Positions 27,399 through 41,061 of a stretch of 64,000 nucleotides of DNA are shown here, in pieces. The translations under genes and the position numbers were made by a program. The stretch is from assembly GCA_018873245.2 (NCBI GenBank), contig JAEMBT020000004.1, positions 9,440,652 through 9,504,651 on the forward strand, written 5' to 3'. Source of the DNA: Archegozetes longisetosus (lineage: Eukaryota > Arthropoda > Arachnida > Sarcoptiformes > Trhypochthoniidae). The notes below the pieces were generated by a model. That model saw only the letters and a list, made by a program, of their open reading frames with translations. It had not been told where the DNA came from and did no database searches. The number at the start of each line of letters is the position of its first letter. Position 1 is the first letter of the stretch.

Positions 27399-27483
27399 TA
27401 ATGCACGCAATATCTCTATTCGGTCACAACTCTCTGAAGTAATACCAAATTAGTATTACTGTCCATTATGATAGATTGCCACT

Positions 27484-27489
27484 AATAAA
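27484..27489 (+). terminator. Candidate polyadenylation signal of Dop1R2
   Basis: AATAAA 86 bp after the receptor stop codon. A second one lies near 27.73 kb (GAATAAATTC). Either could end the transcript. Confidence 0.4.
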
Positions 27490-28432
27490 AAGACTAAATA
27501 GGTTTGGAGGAATGAAGATATTTGGATAAGAGATTATTATCGATAATTAAGAGGAAGGTGCGGAAAGCAAATGATTGGGTTGGGGCTATTGTGTGTTATT
27601 GGTAATTGAAATGATATTACAGATAACAGTTTATAGCTCTGCCCTAATCACATTGTTTTTATATGTAGCTTAACTTCTATCAAATTGCATCATCAATTAG
27701 TTCCTGTGATATATTCCTATCGAGCTGAATAAATTCATTCTTTATTTTCCAAATAATTATTCATTTCTTATCCCCAACTCTAATATAATTATCACAAATT
27801 TGCTTCATATTCAATCTGAATTTGTTTACCAACTATCAAGTGATGTATAATATCGATGTAATTAAACTTTCACTATGTTGTCCTTGAAATTTGTACAAAA
27901 AACTAAGAGAATAAAAAGTCAATTTATTGAACAGTTAATAATTGCACTGTATATTAGCTTTATTATTATGACAACTACTATCAGATATTTTGTTCATTAA
28001 TTTTGCAAATCAAAAGCAAGATAGCTATAAAACATTCAATAGTTAACTAGTATATCATAATTCATCAGTTGAGCAGCTTTACAAGTGTCAAAATATGTGT
28101 GCGCTCTAAATATTCAATTATTGGATTAATATTCAAAACATCTGTTTGCCAATACCATCATCTCTGGCATTATGTTCAGACTTAACGAAAATTTCTTAAC
28201 TGCCACTACATCGCAGAGTCAGGGCAACAATCCAACAGCAAAACTAACAGCATTTTCATTGATTGTACAGCCAGTGTGTTCTACAAACTAATATTGTTCG
28301 TCGCTGGCCTTTCTCAATTCGACTTTTCCAAAGCAGTGCCAATGTGTTAGAGAACGACTATGTCAAATATTGCCTCAAAGCACGAATAGCAAGAAAGTGG
28401 TCAACTCGTTAGTTTTCACATGTTAAAGCTGT

Positions 28433-28438
<6 letters not shown>

Positions 28439-28463
<25 letters not shown>
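28439..28463. repeat. (CT)12 microsatellite
   Basis: An uninterrupted CT run of about 25 bp in noncoding DNA about 1 kb downstream of Dop1R2. Confidence 0.95.
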
Positions 28464-29180
28464 GTATTTATCTACACAACTGTACGAAGTGATGCTCAAA
28501 GCTCGAAAACACAACTAACTTAATACTAGATTCAAATAAAGCTATGAACCACTTGCCTATACGTTACTCAGAGTCAAAGTGACAAAATGTTGGTTAAGTT
28601 GTTGACGCAGTCTTTAGAGAAATAATAGCAAACAACTACCAGCTCAACATAATTGAAGTACTAAATATGCAATTTTGATTTTCTAATTTGACTTAAGAAA
28701 ATAGAAATAGAATATGTTAATTGAAAATATCTGTATTTATTCAGATACGCTTGGTGATCATTTGATGCTAACAGAATCTGCGTAACTATGGCCTCACTAG
28801 TGCTGTTGTGCAATGCCTTTATTTTTTAAACTTTGTAAATGGCTATATTCAAATTTAACTCATTAATTTGATTGCTCTAGCTTATTTCCAGATAAGATCT
28901 AGAAGTAAGAAATGATTTGTACTAACGAGAAGTCAACTTGAAATAGGACTTATACAAACAAATTTGAACAAGAGTCGAACACGACTTTCATTATACTTTG
29001 AAAGTGTTCTCTTCTTTTGTGATACAAGAACTCGCAGTCTGTATAACATAACAGCTGCGAACAATAAAGAAGAAAAGTATAAATTTTATCAACTTTTCAA
29101 CCCAATAATTATAATCTCTAAGAAGAATAAGATTTTTCAGGGCGTTTCTCAGCGACCAGAATTTTCTAATAAATAAGAAA

Positions 29181-29867
29181 TACAGTAATATCTCTTTATA
29201 ACAACTTGCGTTCAATTATAGCGAATTTTTGCCATAAAAAAACGTCTTATATACGTCGAATTTCACTGAAAAATAAAAACTAAATCCAACTAAAGCAGAG
29301 AAGCTGAAAAATGGTCATTAAACAGAGATTAAAAATTATAAAAGTAAAGCTAGTCTTAGTTTATTTAAGAGACTTAAGATGCTACTGAAGCAACTTTTTG
29401 TGAGATATCTATAAATTTAATATTTTATTTTTCGTAGATAATCAGTTGTAGAAAAGCAGTCTAGGGTTTAGTGTTTTTATAATTATTTCAAAACAATAGG
29501 TTCGAATAATATTTTTTAAAATATAGAAAACTAAAAATATTTGCTCAATCAAATATGAGTAGTACTTAGTGTTCGAATATGAACTTCAAGTTATCACAAA
29601 TCGTCTCTTTCTATAATTAGCTAAGCTTTCAAAGTTATAAATCTTTTTCATAGATAAACGTCAAAAATAGCTTCTATAATTCAATGATATATTCTATGAT
29701 TCTTAGAAACGCTAAAATATTCTAATAAGTAGTGATTCAAACATACTAAACATGAATAACAAATGTTAGAATTGAATGTTAAAGACCATATCAAATTGCG
29801 TATTTGTGGGTTTTCATATGAATAATTGACTTGAACTAATAGGTGTCTATAAACAGAAAGTACTGTA
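29181..29867. mobile_element. Probable non-autonomous pogo/Tigger-type (Tc1/mariner) element
   Basis: The left end reads TACAGTAATATCTCTTTATA. The reverse complement of the right end reads TACAGTACTTTCTGTTTATA. Over the first 25 bp the two ends match at 19 positions. Both begin with TA, the target-site duplication of Tc1/mariner elements, followed by CAGT, which is typical of pogo/Tigger terminal repeats. The roughly 0.68-kb interior is AT-rich with no transposase frame, so it would be a MITE-like or internally deleted copy. Divergence between the two ends implies an old insertion. The family call rests on the termini alone. Confidence 0.45.
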
Positions 29868-30139
29868 TATTCCAGTAAATGATCAAATTAAAAAAGAGAA
29901 AGTATAATAATAGTGGAACAAATGGGTAGACGAAAAAATCACTACTTTTTCATTAATGCAGTTTTCTATCAAACTGTAAGCACGGAAAAGGAGTGGACAC
30001 TTCATTAATGCACCTTTGATTACCTTGACTACTTCTATCAAATTGTTTTATAGGTTACCTCTTTCTTTTCCATCATCTTTTTAAGTATAGCTTAAGTCTT
30101 AAAGTATTGCAGAATAAGAGTAAGAGGTGAGAGTCTAGT

Positions 30140-30141
<2 letters not shown>

Positions 30142-30174
<33 letters not shown>
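30142..30174. repeat. (GA)16 microsatellite
   Basis: An uninterrupted GA run of about 33 bp in noncoding DNA, about 300 bp beyond the probable transposon. Confidence 0.95.
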
Positions 30175-30177
<3 letters not shown>

Positions 30178-33100
30178 ACTGAAAGGGAGTGAAGGGAAAG
30201 AAGGGTAAACAGAATGATTGAACATTGATTCTCATCGACCATAACAATGAAGCTTTTCGTAACTGTTAATACAATACTCTTAGAGTCGACTGTTAACAGC
30301 TTCAATCGAGATGAATGTAGGAAAAGTCATTAAATTTGGCGGAATAAATTCAAAGTGACGAATGAATGTTAGCTTAGCTTTTTAGCAATTCTAAAAAAGC
30401 ATCTCTTCTCCAGTTGCCCACAGCAACCAATATCTAAAATCTTTATTACACCAAACTTCTCAACATCTCTAATATCTATTATTTGGAAATGTTTTTATAT
30501 CAGGGATTCTTTTTTCAATCATTTGCATATCATATCACATATCTTTCTGTTTGCAGTTATGCTGAATAATACCGACAGTATTTGTGTATTTCTTATCCCT
30601 TATAAGCTATAATTTGCTGCTTAACATATGACTGACTACTCGTCTAATCATATTCATAACATTTTAGTTTTTAACAGAAAATATCATCAGTTATCCCATA
30701 GATAAAGTTTCTTTGCCTAAGGACTATCGCAAATTTTATGCAAATCTAGGTTTAAAATCTGATTTTTCATGTAAATTCAACAGCCAAAAAGAGAAGTTAT
30801 ATATTGAAGTGGAATTTACTTGCCGTATATCACTGCAAACTTACCGGAGTATTACCTTTGCTTAAACTTTTCCAATCAATTCGAAAGTAAGTGACGGGTC
30901 GTCGCTTATGCTTTAGGCTTAGCTTTTGTCTTTACCTTATATAATATGCATTATTAGAACTGCGCTTCGGTTTAGGCAATCACCGAACTTATTCTACAGA
31001 ATATTCTACAGAATAAAAGAGTAGTAACAATACTACTCCTATTAGTTGTCAACTTACGCAAACCTCACACAAACGAATAGAGTCTCTTACTTCACATTAC
31101 CATCTAACTAACTATCTTATGATTAGTTGCCAGTAAACCAACAGTGACTCTGTCACACTATTATCTCATTTAAGATTATTCCTGCCAACTCTTCAATTGT
31201 AAAAGCTATACCAATCGATTGCTTCTTTCGAGGGTCATTTGGGATTAAGAAAACCTATCAAACTAACTTTATCGAAAGAGACATAATAACTTTACTGTTT
31301 TAAAACCCTTATCATTTCAATAGATGACCAAATCTCTAGATTTTACAGCCAGAAACTCATTTCCTCTAACTTGAATTTTTCAGCTCGAGACTAACATCTT
31401 CTAACCTGAGCCTCTCTCGGTTTCAAAGGGTTTTATTGAGAACTAGAATCTTGAGCTGATACACATCACTAATTGTGTCCAGGAGTATCGCTGAAGGCAT
31501 CGACTCGTTTATAAAACTAGTTCTTAACAAATAAAAGTCGAAAGAACACAAATATCTTTGAAAAGTCTATAAAATAGAGAGAATACAAATGATTTGTATG
31601 TAAAGAAAGTATTTTTAGAGATAATAAATTGATAACATGTATAAACTTAAATTGAGTCATGTATTGAGCGTTTTATGAAAATGAAGAGTTGGCGCTGTAA
31701 GAGTCTATCTGAATTTTTTTCTCCATTCTATCTCAGGGGACAATTTATTACATATAAATAGCATGATTTAGAATAGTAACAGTAATAGTAATCCCAAACC
31801 AGAATTGTGTTCATAACAATCAGTTCTGCTTTATTTGTTTGCTGAAGAGAACTGAATACTATTCGTTACTGATTTATATATAATCATAGACCTAATGGCC
31901 CGCACACTCTTCTGCACAGCATAGAGCACAAAATAATAACTCTATCAAAAGTCTACTCACTTTGCAAACTCTTGGGAAACCAACTCTAAATTTCTCGACA
32001 ATATCTGCTTTGCATAAAGACAGTGTTTGCGTTAAAGCACAATAGGATTCTTATTAGCTTTAACTACGAAGATTATAAACAGATCCTTGAGTCGACCTTT
32101 TCAACAGGGCTTTATTAAAAGTTTATTAAGAAGTAATAAGGATTTCAAAACAACTCTAATTGGATCTGAGAGCTATTGCTCAGTGAAGAGGAACGAAATA
32201 TTAAACCCTAGAATACTAAAAAATGGAGTTGGAGCTTGTTTGCAGATTTTGTGCAATTATTCTACTGTAGGATAAGCCGACGATATGATTAATGTTTTGC
32301 CTCATTTTATTGGCGTTCAGTAATTCAATGTATATTAAATTTATTCAAATTTCTATAATCTTTTTGCTTCATCTAAATAATTATAATTGATATTTGAGTA
32401 ATTAGATATTTTAATCAACTCTCAAAGAGGAAATCTGATCAAAAACAATTACTATTTTATGAGCTAATCGTTTTACTAAGTTTTCCAACGCTTATATAAT
32501 ATTTCTTAAATAGTCTGTTCAACATTTTCATTACAAAATATTCAATTTTAGTCATTAAATTAGTGTAAAATGTTTGCAAAATGCAAACTATAATGAGTTA
32601 GAGTTTCTTTATATGAAAAATCAATAAACCAGTTCATCAATAGTTCAGTTGTTATATGAGTATAAATATTTTGAATAGACGCGCATTCAGCACATTCGTC
32701 AATTAACTCGTGTACACATTTCCTTAACATTTTCTAAACATTTTATACCAGTTTAATCACTAAAATTTACTTGTTACAAAATTCGTTAGTATTGAAATTA
32801 GCTTTCAACTCTAAGTACGAGTTTGACTGCAAAAATACAAACAAAATTGCATTCTTCAGCTTAGAGTAACAACTTGAAAATTGACTACAATTTGTCCAAA
32901 CTCTCCGATTACCCGATAAGACGGTTGGGTCATTGTAACGAACACAATAAACCCTACATATTTGAAGTTTAGATTTAAACTTATTTCAGTGAAGAGCTCC
33001 CTAATTAGTTGTCCATTTACTTTTACCATAGAATGACATCCTTTGAAAATTCATTTTAGAGGACAACGAATTTTGTCAGCTCAAATGGAAAAATACAAAA

Positions 33101-33262
33101 TTTGACTCACAAAACACAATAAATTTGTTTTTCTTATTCAATATTTCATAAGAGTCTGATTTTTCAAAACCAAACTAGTGATGAATGGAAACATTTCAAA
33201 TCTGTTATAATCTGATCTAACAAAAAGTGATGAAAATCATCTCAACTAAACACTAATTTTTA

Positions 33263-33301
33263 GTAAATCAATCAGAATTTGATTGATTGATGAGATTTAC
33301 T
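33263..33301. repeat. Imperfect palindrome
   Basis: GTAAATCAATCA, then GAATT, then TGATTGATT, GATGA and GATTTAC. The inner 9-bp arms are perfect, and the outer GTAAATC/GATTTAC arms pair after a small bulge. No coding role is visible. Confidence 0.6.
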
Positions 33302-36300
33302 TGGTGAAATGAAGTTTCAGTGTTTAAGTAATTGGTACTGATGTAGAACTTTTGACAACACATTTGCCGCGAAGCACTTCTAGCAAAACAGGTCCAAAAT
33401 GTGTTTTTCGAGTGATCTTCAGAAAAAACCAATTCAAATTGAAACAAATGTATATTTCTCTTGTAAAGAGCTTTGGATTCGTTTTAATTTATTAGTTCTA
33501 AGCTAAGGTATTACAGAGATTTTCTCTCCAGTTGCATAAATCAAAAAGTTCACGGAGTTTTATTGCTAGAATATCGATCGTTTATCTCAAATTGTTTATC
33601 TTTTCGACCATCGAAACATTTATAATTCACTCATGTTTATCAATCAGTGAATAAGCCCATTAGTTAGGCATGGGATCAACATTTAGGTAATAAACGTCAG
33701 AAACAATTTCTAGAATTATTAACGCAATAAATTTGAAGAGCAGAAAAGAGCAAATTTTAGACAATCATAGCTCTACGCTTTGCCAATCCTAATATTTTTG
33801 AACTACCAGTTACTTGAACTAAACTTATTTTCTTATTTGATTAATTATTTTATATAAAGGAGGGTGTGATCGCCAATAAAGAAAATCATCTCGGACACGC
33901 TTCTCTAATCAATACACATAATGCTTTAATCATTTTCATTACTACAATTTGGTAACAATCAAAAGGTAGAGTAAGTTAGAGTAATGGAAGCCCAAGGCTA
34001 TTTCATGGTCTTTCTACACAGAATAGATGACTGTCACATAAGGTGACACTAAGTCAATAGGCGTGATCTAACAATCCAGAGATATAACCAATTTGCTAAC
34101 CTTTAGGTTACAACAATCCCATTGACCACTGATCACACTATCGTTCCTACAATGAATTTCATTTAATCTAATAATGCTCTGAATACTATTTGAATTTTGA
34201 ATTTTTAAAAAATGTTTATATTTATCTAAACAAAAGAAACAGCTTTTAAGTGGATTCAAAAATTGATTTTTCGACAGAAGAATAGCACAAAAGAATAGCC
34301 TTAAAGATTTGTTGACAGAAATTTAAAAAACAAGAAGAAAAGAAGAATTGTTTTATAGTTATCTCCGAAATATAGGACTTTTATTTGAATCACTAGTCTC
34401 CTATAATTCCTTTTATCACATGGATCTTAGTGTTAGTCTTCTTTTTAGTAGTGCTATCCAGAGTATTGGCTTACTTTGTCAGTAGTCAGGTTTTGTGTTT
34501 TATTACTGGAATATACGTGTTATATCAGTTTTGTTGACGAGAATATTGTGGGTTGCAGACTGATTAAGATATAGGATGTCTCGCTATTACTTGATGAATA
34601 TATATTGCGCTAACAAACCGGAGACGAATAGAATATATACTGAACTCTCGCAGAGATACACGTATCAATCAGATCATTATATGACTGCACTCTCTATTCT
34701 GTCAGCTACAGAATATATTCAGCTTTTCTTCAACCTTTCCGTACGATTCAATGAAATAGACAAGGTAAAGTAATTATTATTATTGCATAAACAATAGCTG
34801 AATCATAAATAATTGGCAAGCTAATCTAATTCTATCGATTTCTAATAAGTATTCTCTGCGCAATATATACAAAACTTATTCCACTATCAGTCTAAAACTT
34901 AATACCAATTCCAAAGATTGTTTCTTTTATTCTTTCTACTGTTCAAATTAATTAGGTTAAGCTCTCTTGACATTTGCAATCTTCGAATATCTTGTTATAA
35001 ACGGCGTGTTATTTGCAGAAATAATTTGCTTAAACTTAGTTTTGCCATCGATTTTGTTCGTTGATTTGATGGGTTATTACAATGATTATTGATTGTTCTA
35101 ATTTGTCTATTTATATAATATATACAATGTTTGTATAATATGTTTCATTAATGAACAATAGAATTGTCGAGAAAGGACAATAGAGAACGTGTATCCTAAT
35201 AATGACTTTTATAATGATGCACTATTTCCATCCTACACTCAATTCATCACTCCATAGCCACATCACAATCTCACCTCTAAACAGCTGCCAGTTCTCTAAA
35301 ACCCATCTACTAATTCCTTTATATTTCCTCCATTAAATAGTTCAGAGATCACTTCGGAACCATTAATTCCTTATAAACTAGGCGAGTCAGAGAATAACGT
35401 TTTGGATGACTGATTTCATTTCGAATCAATTATATCGAATACTTGCAATTCATAATTGCCAGTATTTACATTAACAAAATTGCATTTCATACATGATTAT
35501 AATTACAAATGTGATTTATAAGCATGAGTTCGTCTCCCATCAGGGTATCCACTACATGCACATACATACATATATGCATGTAAATATCCTCGGATGAATG
35601 CTATAAAGTCTTATCACTAATTCGAATAGCTTAAACTTCAATTAGAGATAGGACCTTGTAGCACTCACTAGACGATATATGCAGATGATATCATAATTTT
35701 TTAAAAATTAAACTCTAATTTTAATAATCAATATTCTTGCTTCAAGCTCACTCTAAAAGCACTGCCCGATGAACTTATAAGAAAATTTAATATGGAAACT
35801 TGCATTTACCTTTAAATACACCTTTATGTTATCTTGACTGAGAATCGACAGTTATCTAAATCATTTAGATTGTGTCTGAGCTCTGTTTCTCGGATTAATA
35901 TGCAATCCGAACAGAAGTTGTTAAGCCTTTTTTGAGTTCCCCTCGAACTCTAGTTTGTTTTTCCTTTAGGTAACAATAATCGATCAAATAATACCACACT
36001 ATTGTGATTTCTAAAAAAAGTTTTAGTTTAAAAAATGATCAAATCTGATAAGCGTATTATATAAAAAGGCTTAATGGGTTCAAAAAAATCTAAAAAGCCC
36101 GAAAGAAAACTTTAGCAATTTTCAAATCAATAGCTTCCTTAATGTGCGTTCCAATAAAGCTCAAACTTTAGCTCATTATTGTATTATATGAATTATTATT
36201 TGCATCCTTTCAGTAAGTATACAATTTGCACCCATTCGATCAACTAAAGCATTAGACATTGCCTGTTCACAATATTTTTTCTCTTTTTCAAAATTCTTTA

Positions 36301-36555
36301 TTTATATATAAAATGCAGAACAGTCTTTTGATCAATCTTTGATAAGAGATACATTGAATGAAACCACAAGAATGGGAGCAAATCTAAGGCGATATCATGT
36401 TAGCAAAGTAATGCCACATTTGGTTTCTCGCTAACATTCTTTCAGTTGCATAAAGTCTTTGCTTTGTTTTGCTTTTACTTTTGTCTCTACTATACCGTAG
36501 GCAATCCCCCATAACTTTATACTTCTATTAACAATCCTAAACTGAATAAAATCTA

Positions 36556-36615
36556 AACTATTCTCTGAACTATTCTCTGAACTATTCTCTGAACTATTCT
36601 CTGAACTATTCTCTC
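36556..36615. repeat. 12-bp tandem repeat, 5 copies
   Basis: AACTATTCTCTG is repeated five times without error, except that the last base of the last copy is C. The perfect copies suggest recent expansion. The surrounding frames contain stops, so it is probably noncoding. Confidence 0.95.
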
Positions 36616-39600
36616 AAAATTGTCTTATCAAAATATGAAACTCGACTGATCTGGTGAACAAATTTTCAAATGTTAAGCCTTGAGTTTGTTTGCAAATCAG
36701 TTAATAAAGTTATTCAGAATTAAATTTATGCTAATATTATTATGAGTATTGTTAGCGTATCTTTTCAATTTGTACAAACAGTATTTCTCCTAATATTGCA
36801 GTTATTTATTCTTTATTAGGTTTTTTTCATGTATACTAATCATATTTGAATAAAAATAAATCAACAAAAATATTGTCGGAGATAGACCTTAATTCTGACG
36901 CCTTTTCATAGTATTAATAATGTCATACTTGTCAGGATTATCTGACAGCTGTACTCATTACTAATATTTCGGGTCTATATATATCTTTATCAAACATATC
37001 ATATCTCTTCCGTATCACTACTACAGTACTATAATCTCTAATCTCCCTCAGCTTTTTAATCTTTCATTTAATACTCAATCGACAATTTTGTTTCGATTTT
37101 ATTATTGTTGGATCGATTTAAACTACTCTTTATTTGCCATCCTATAAAATGCTTGAGGAATCGAAAAATGAAATGACTTTCTCTCTAGTACTCATAGTGA
37201 AATACAGAGTATACTCTCTATTCTTATTCAAGTTGAGAGCTATTGAAAAAAATTACCTTATTTTTAGTTTTTTTTCTATTCCAATAGTCTTGTGGTAGAC
37301 AAATACAAATAAACTTATATCTGTCACAAACATCCTTACATTTTATTTGTAGTTATTTCCGATACAATACGTGATCAAATTTGTAGTGATACTTCTTTAG
37401 AGATATTTAGTGTTTGCCACCAATATCTCGATAATTTGTGTACATTCACCAACTAGACTTAATAGTATTGAAGTTTGATTAGACATGAATGTTCTCTCAC
37501 CTGAGTATCACTTTTTGGATGCTCGATAAATTAATTATAAACTAATAAGTCATATTCTAATTATATATAAATATAAGATAGTCATTCTATTATTTAAACT
37601 AAGCCTATTTCTGTCTTATATTCAAGTATATGTCCAAATAACTAATTTATTTATGTCAACTTTGTCTTCAGCTAATAATCACCTAAAACGCATTGTTAAA
37701 AGCTTAAATTCTATGATTGATTGAGCGTTTGAGTCTAAAAATACTCCTACTTTAAATGAAACAACCACTGCCTTACATTTATATATAGTTTCAATGTGAC
37801 CTATTTGTTTATAGTTAATTTACTTTGCAGAGTAAAAACTGTTGTGAAATTATAAGAAATTTAGAAGTCTTATCATATTTTACTATTAAGTTCAATTGTA
37901 TCCACTTTGTTAGTCAGTTTACTTAAATGTTTTTTCTATTCAGTTCTCTATACTTAGCGACAAATCAATTTTTTGAAATATTCAAGACTGTTCTGGTGTG
38001 AAAGAAAATATACTATAAATTGAGTGCATTAACAAACATTATGCTGATAATATTAACCATAAGACAAAAGTATTGATTAAATGCTTATTAAGTAGTGCTG
38101 AGTATGAAAATATTCTACTGAAAGCAAAACTAATTGTCTTGAAATATATGGTAATCTAGATAAAAGTATCATCAATCAAATCAAGCCATTCAATTATAAT
38201 CCACCTTCTATAGTAAATTTATGATAAAAGTCTAACTTCTTATTCTAGGTATCTCTAAAATATGCAACACTTAATAGCCTCAATTTTAGATCAAATTATA
38301 AAACCATAAAACATCCAAACTTCTTTCAAAAAGTCTCTACCAAAATATTGTTAAAAGATAGTTTCAAATTTTTCTTTTACTAGTATTGTCATACATATAC
38401 ATCATTACAATCATAATGACTTAGCTCAATCTTGGTTTCTTCACTCAAGCATTGCACTGGAAATTTAACTCTATTTCATGTTTTGTTAAAATAGTTATAC
38501 TATTCAGGTATCAATTTACGTTATCTTCTCATTCATTTCTAACATCAGACTAATAGTCATAACTCAAAGTCATGTGCCATATGAAGAAAAATGAGAGTCA
38601 ATACCATTAAAACGGAACTGTTCAATAACTTTATTCACAATCTAAATAATTAATCGCATCAAAACGTGTATTATTCATCATTCCAAATAACTCAAATATT
38701 ATCTCTTTGAGTTATTCAAGTTTTTCCGTCTTCAAACGCTAGTAAATTAAGAATTAATATCGCTCGAAAACATCTAGTCATTTAAGATGATATTGATTCG
38801 CAATTTTTCAAAATCTCTGCTCTAAGTGAGCGATTATTGAAAGAGTGAAGAAATTATAGTACAGCAAGTCTTTAATGCACATGAAAATTGAATCCTGTTA
38901 ATAATGTCAAAACTCATAGAATCATTATTTACATTTTATGAAACTTCAAACTATCTCCATATTCCCCTAACCTTTTCATTAATCAACTTTGAAAATTGGA
39001 TCCCTATTTAGAAAAGTCGAGATTCTAATCTTATCAAACATGATTTTTTTGCTTCGATTGCATTTAAACTGAAGGCATCTATATTTTTAATCTTTAAAAG
39101 CATTGCTTTTTTATACTATAGAACATATCAATCCTTCAGTCCATGATTCTATTCATGAAAGATGACTCAAATAATAGCTAAAAGAGAAGGAATATTAGCG
39201 GAACTGCATGTAAAAAATGAGAGCATTACAACTGATTTTAATGCTAGCATTCAAAGAAATGCTTCACTAAATAATGGACAGTAAAAAGGAATAACTCAAA
39301 TAAAAAATGGTCAACAAATATCACTAAAAACTGAGAACAAAGCAGAACATTCAATAGAAACTCCTTTAACTTTGCAAGCAATTTTTTCAAAGTTAATAAA
39401 ATAATATTATAATATATTATGTGAACTGAAAACACAAAATTCTAGCAATGAATTAGAGATGATTTAGAAATTAGATTACATTAAGGTAAGACCTAAGAGA
39501 GAAAGACTTAAACTGTTAAACAAAAAACATAAAGATTAGATTAGAAGAAAAAAGAAATAATTAATGACTAGGAGAGAATGAAAGAGAAACACTGAATTTG

Positions 39601-40741
39601 TTTCCCAAGTAAAAATAAAACAAGCTTAAGACGAAACTACCCTTAGAAAATCATGATAATAGCAATTAAATTCCTAAATTATTTAATTTAGTTCAACTTA
39701 TAAGATCCTTCTATTTCATTAAGAGTTGGCTAATTGGACTTTAATTCCTACTAAGCTGTGACTTAACTTTTATCTTTCACTTCCATTGATTTTCAACTAA
39801 TGATTCGATTAAATACTCTTAGCATCTGATTGATTAGTGAATTAACACATGTTTAGCTTTTGATATTTGTATAGACGTTAGCTTTCAAAGTTTATATTGA
39901 ATTAGCAGTCGTGCAACTAGTTTAGAAATCTTATGTCTCGCCAAAATCATCACCTGAATAAACTATTACTCAAAGGACATTTCATATCTAATTTTCCAGT
40001 GAAGATCTAATACAATGTAGGGTGCACAGCCACCCCCACGAAAGTCAATACACTATATCACTGTTTACCGAACTATTTTTGGGTCGTCATCCAATCACAT
40101 GATTCTCATACAACCTAATGTTACTGTTTCTAACTTTTCTGCCCATTAGTAGGCCGTAAAAGCTAGCTCAAAACCACTGTTATATAGGGCTGGAACCGTA
40201 GAATTTCGAAATTATCGATCGATTTTGAAAAATTAACTATATCGATCATAAACGATCAATTTTTACAGCAACTTAAAGATAGATTATATTTGTGGAATAA
40301 TGATGAACACTTCGAGAATGAAAATTGATTATTATGACAAATTAGAATTGCTTTTCAAGAAAATCAGTATTTTTGAATGAATTAGATCCAATTGGCTGAA
40401 TTTTTAAAGTTGTAAGATTTTTAATATTAAAAACCTTGATCATAGATGATTGATTGAATGATTGATCTAACGTTGATCAATTTGAACCTTGATACACTAT
40501 GATTAGTAAGTTACTATGATATATCTTGCTCAATTTTCACACCAATCTAACTTTATGTTCTTACTCGAAACTTTCTAAGTTTCTATTTTCATTACTCAAC
40601 CTATTATTTCAAGTTCAACCTTTAGCTCTTGTGTAAATACAACTATTAATAATTAATTCATAAAAATACATTAAACTTAATGAAGAATCCAAGAATATAA
40701 TTAAATAAACGATTTGAATAAAACGTATTCAATGCCAGGTA

Positions 40742-40774
40742 ATAGTCATCAAATTTTTAGAATTTGATGACTAT
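40742..40774. repeat. Perfect inverted repeat, 14-bp arms, 5-nt loop
   Basis: ATAGTCATCAAATT, then TTTAG, then AATTTGATGACTAT: exact complementary arms. It lies about 290 bp upstream of the CHMP7 5' UTR splice donor, probably in or near the promoter, and could be a dimeric factor site or a small transposon footprint. Confidence 0.9.
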
Positions 40775-41061
40775 GATTATAGTTGAAATATGTTTGTTCT
40801 TGATCTATAATCAAAATATAGAAAATCTGATTCGAATCTAGTTGAGATCATATCGACAATTCAATCTTGATTTCTGTATCCTGTTTGCGGAGATGTCATG
40901 CCATCTATTGATATGAATTTCAGTACATTTGACTTTTTTTTATAAGCCGTCAATCATTTGACTTAGTAAATAGTTTAAATGCGTTTTCGTCTGTCGTTTA
41001 ATTCAATTTAAAATAATCTATTTATTGTTTTTTTTATTCTATTTTTAACGTCTCGTCCAAA

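Larger units (their letters stand above)
27490..41061. other. Gene-poor stretch between Dop1R2 and CHMP7
   Basis: Apart from the listed repeats and the probable transposon there is nothing I can assign. A patch at 28,186-28,350 is richer in G and C and carries a 54-codon open frame without homology to anything I recognise. A frame at 34,576-34,773 has protein-like composition and would end at a donor-like GACAAG/GTAAAG, but no partner exon was found. The last kilobase (about 40.0-41.06 kb) should hold the CHMP7 promoter. It contains many GATCAAT/ATCGAT motifs and a perfect hairpin. Confidence 0.55.
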
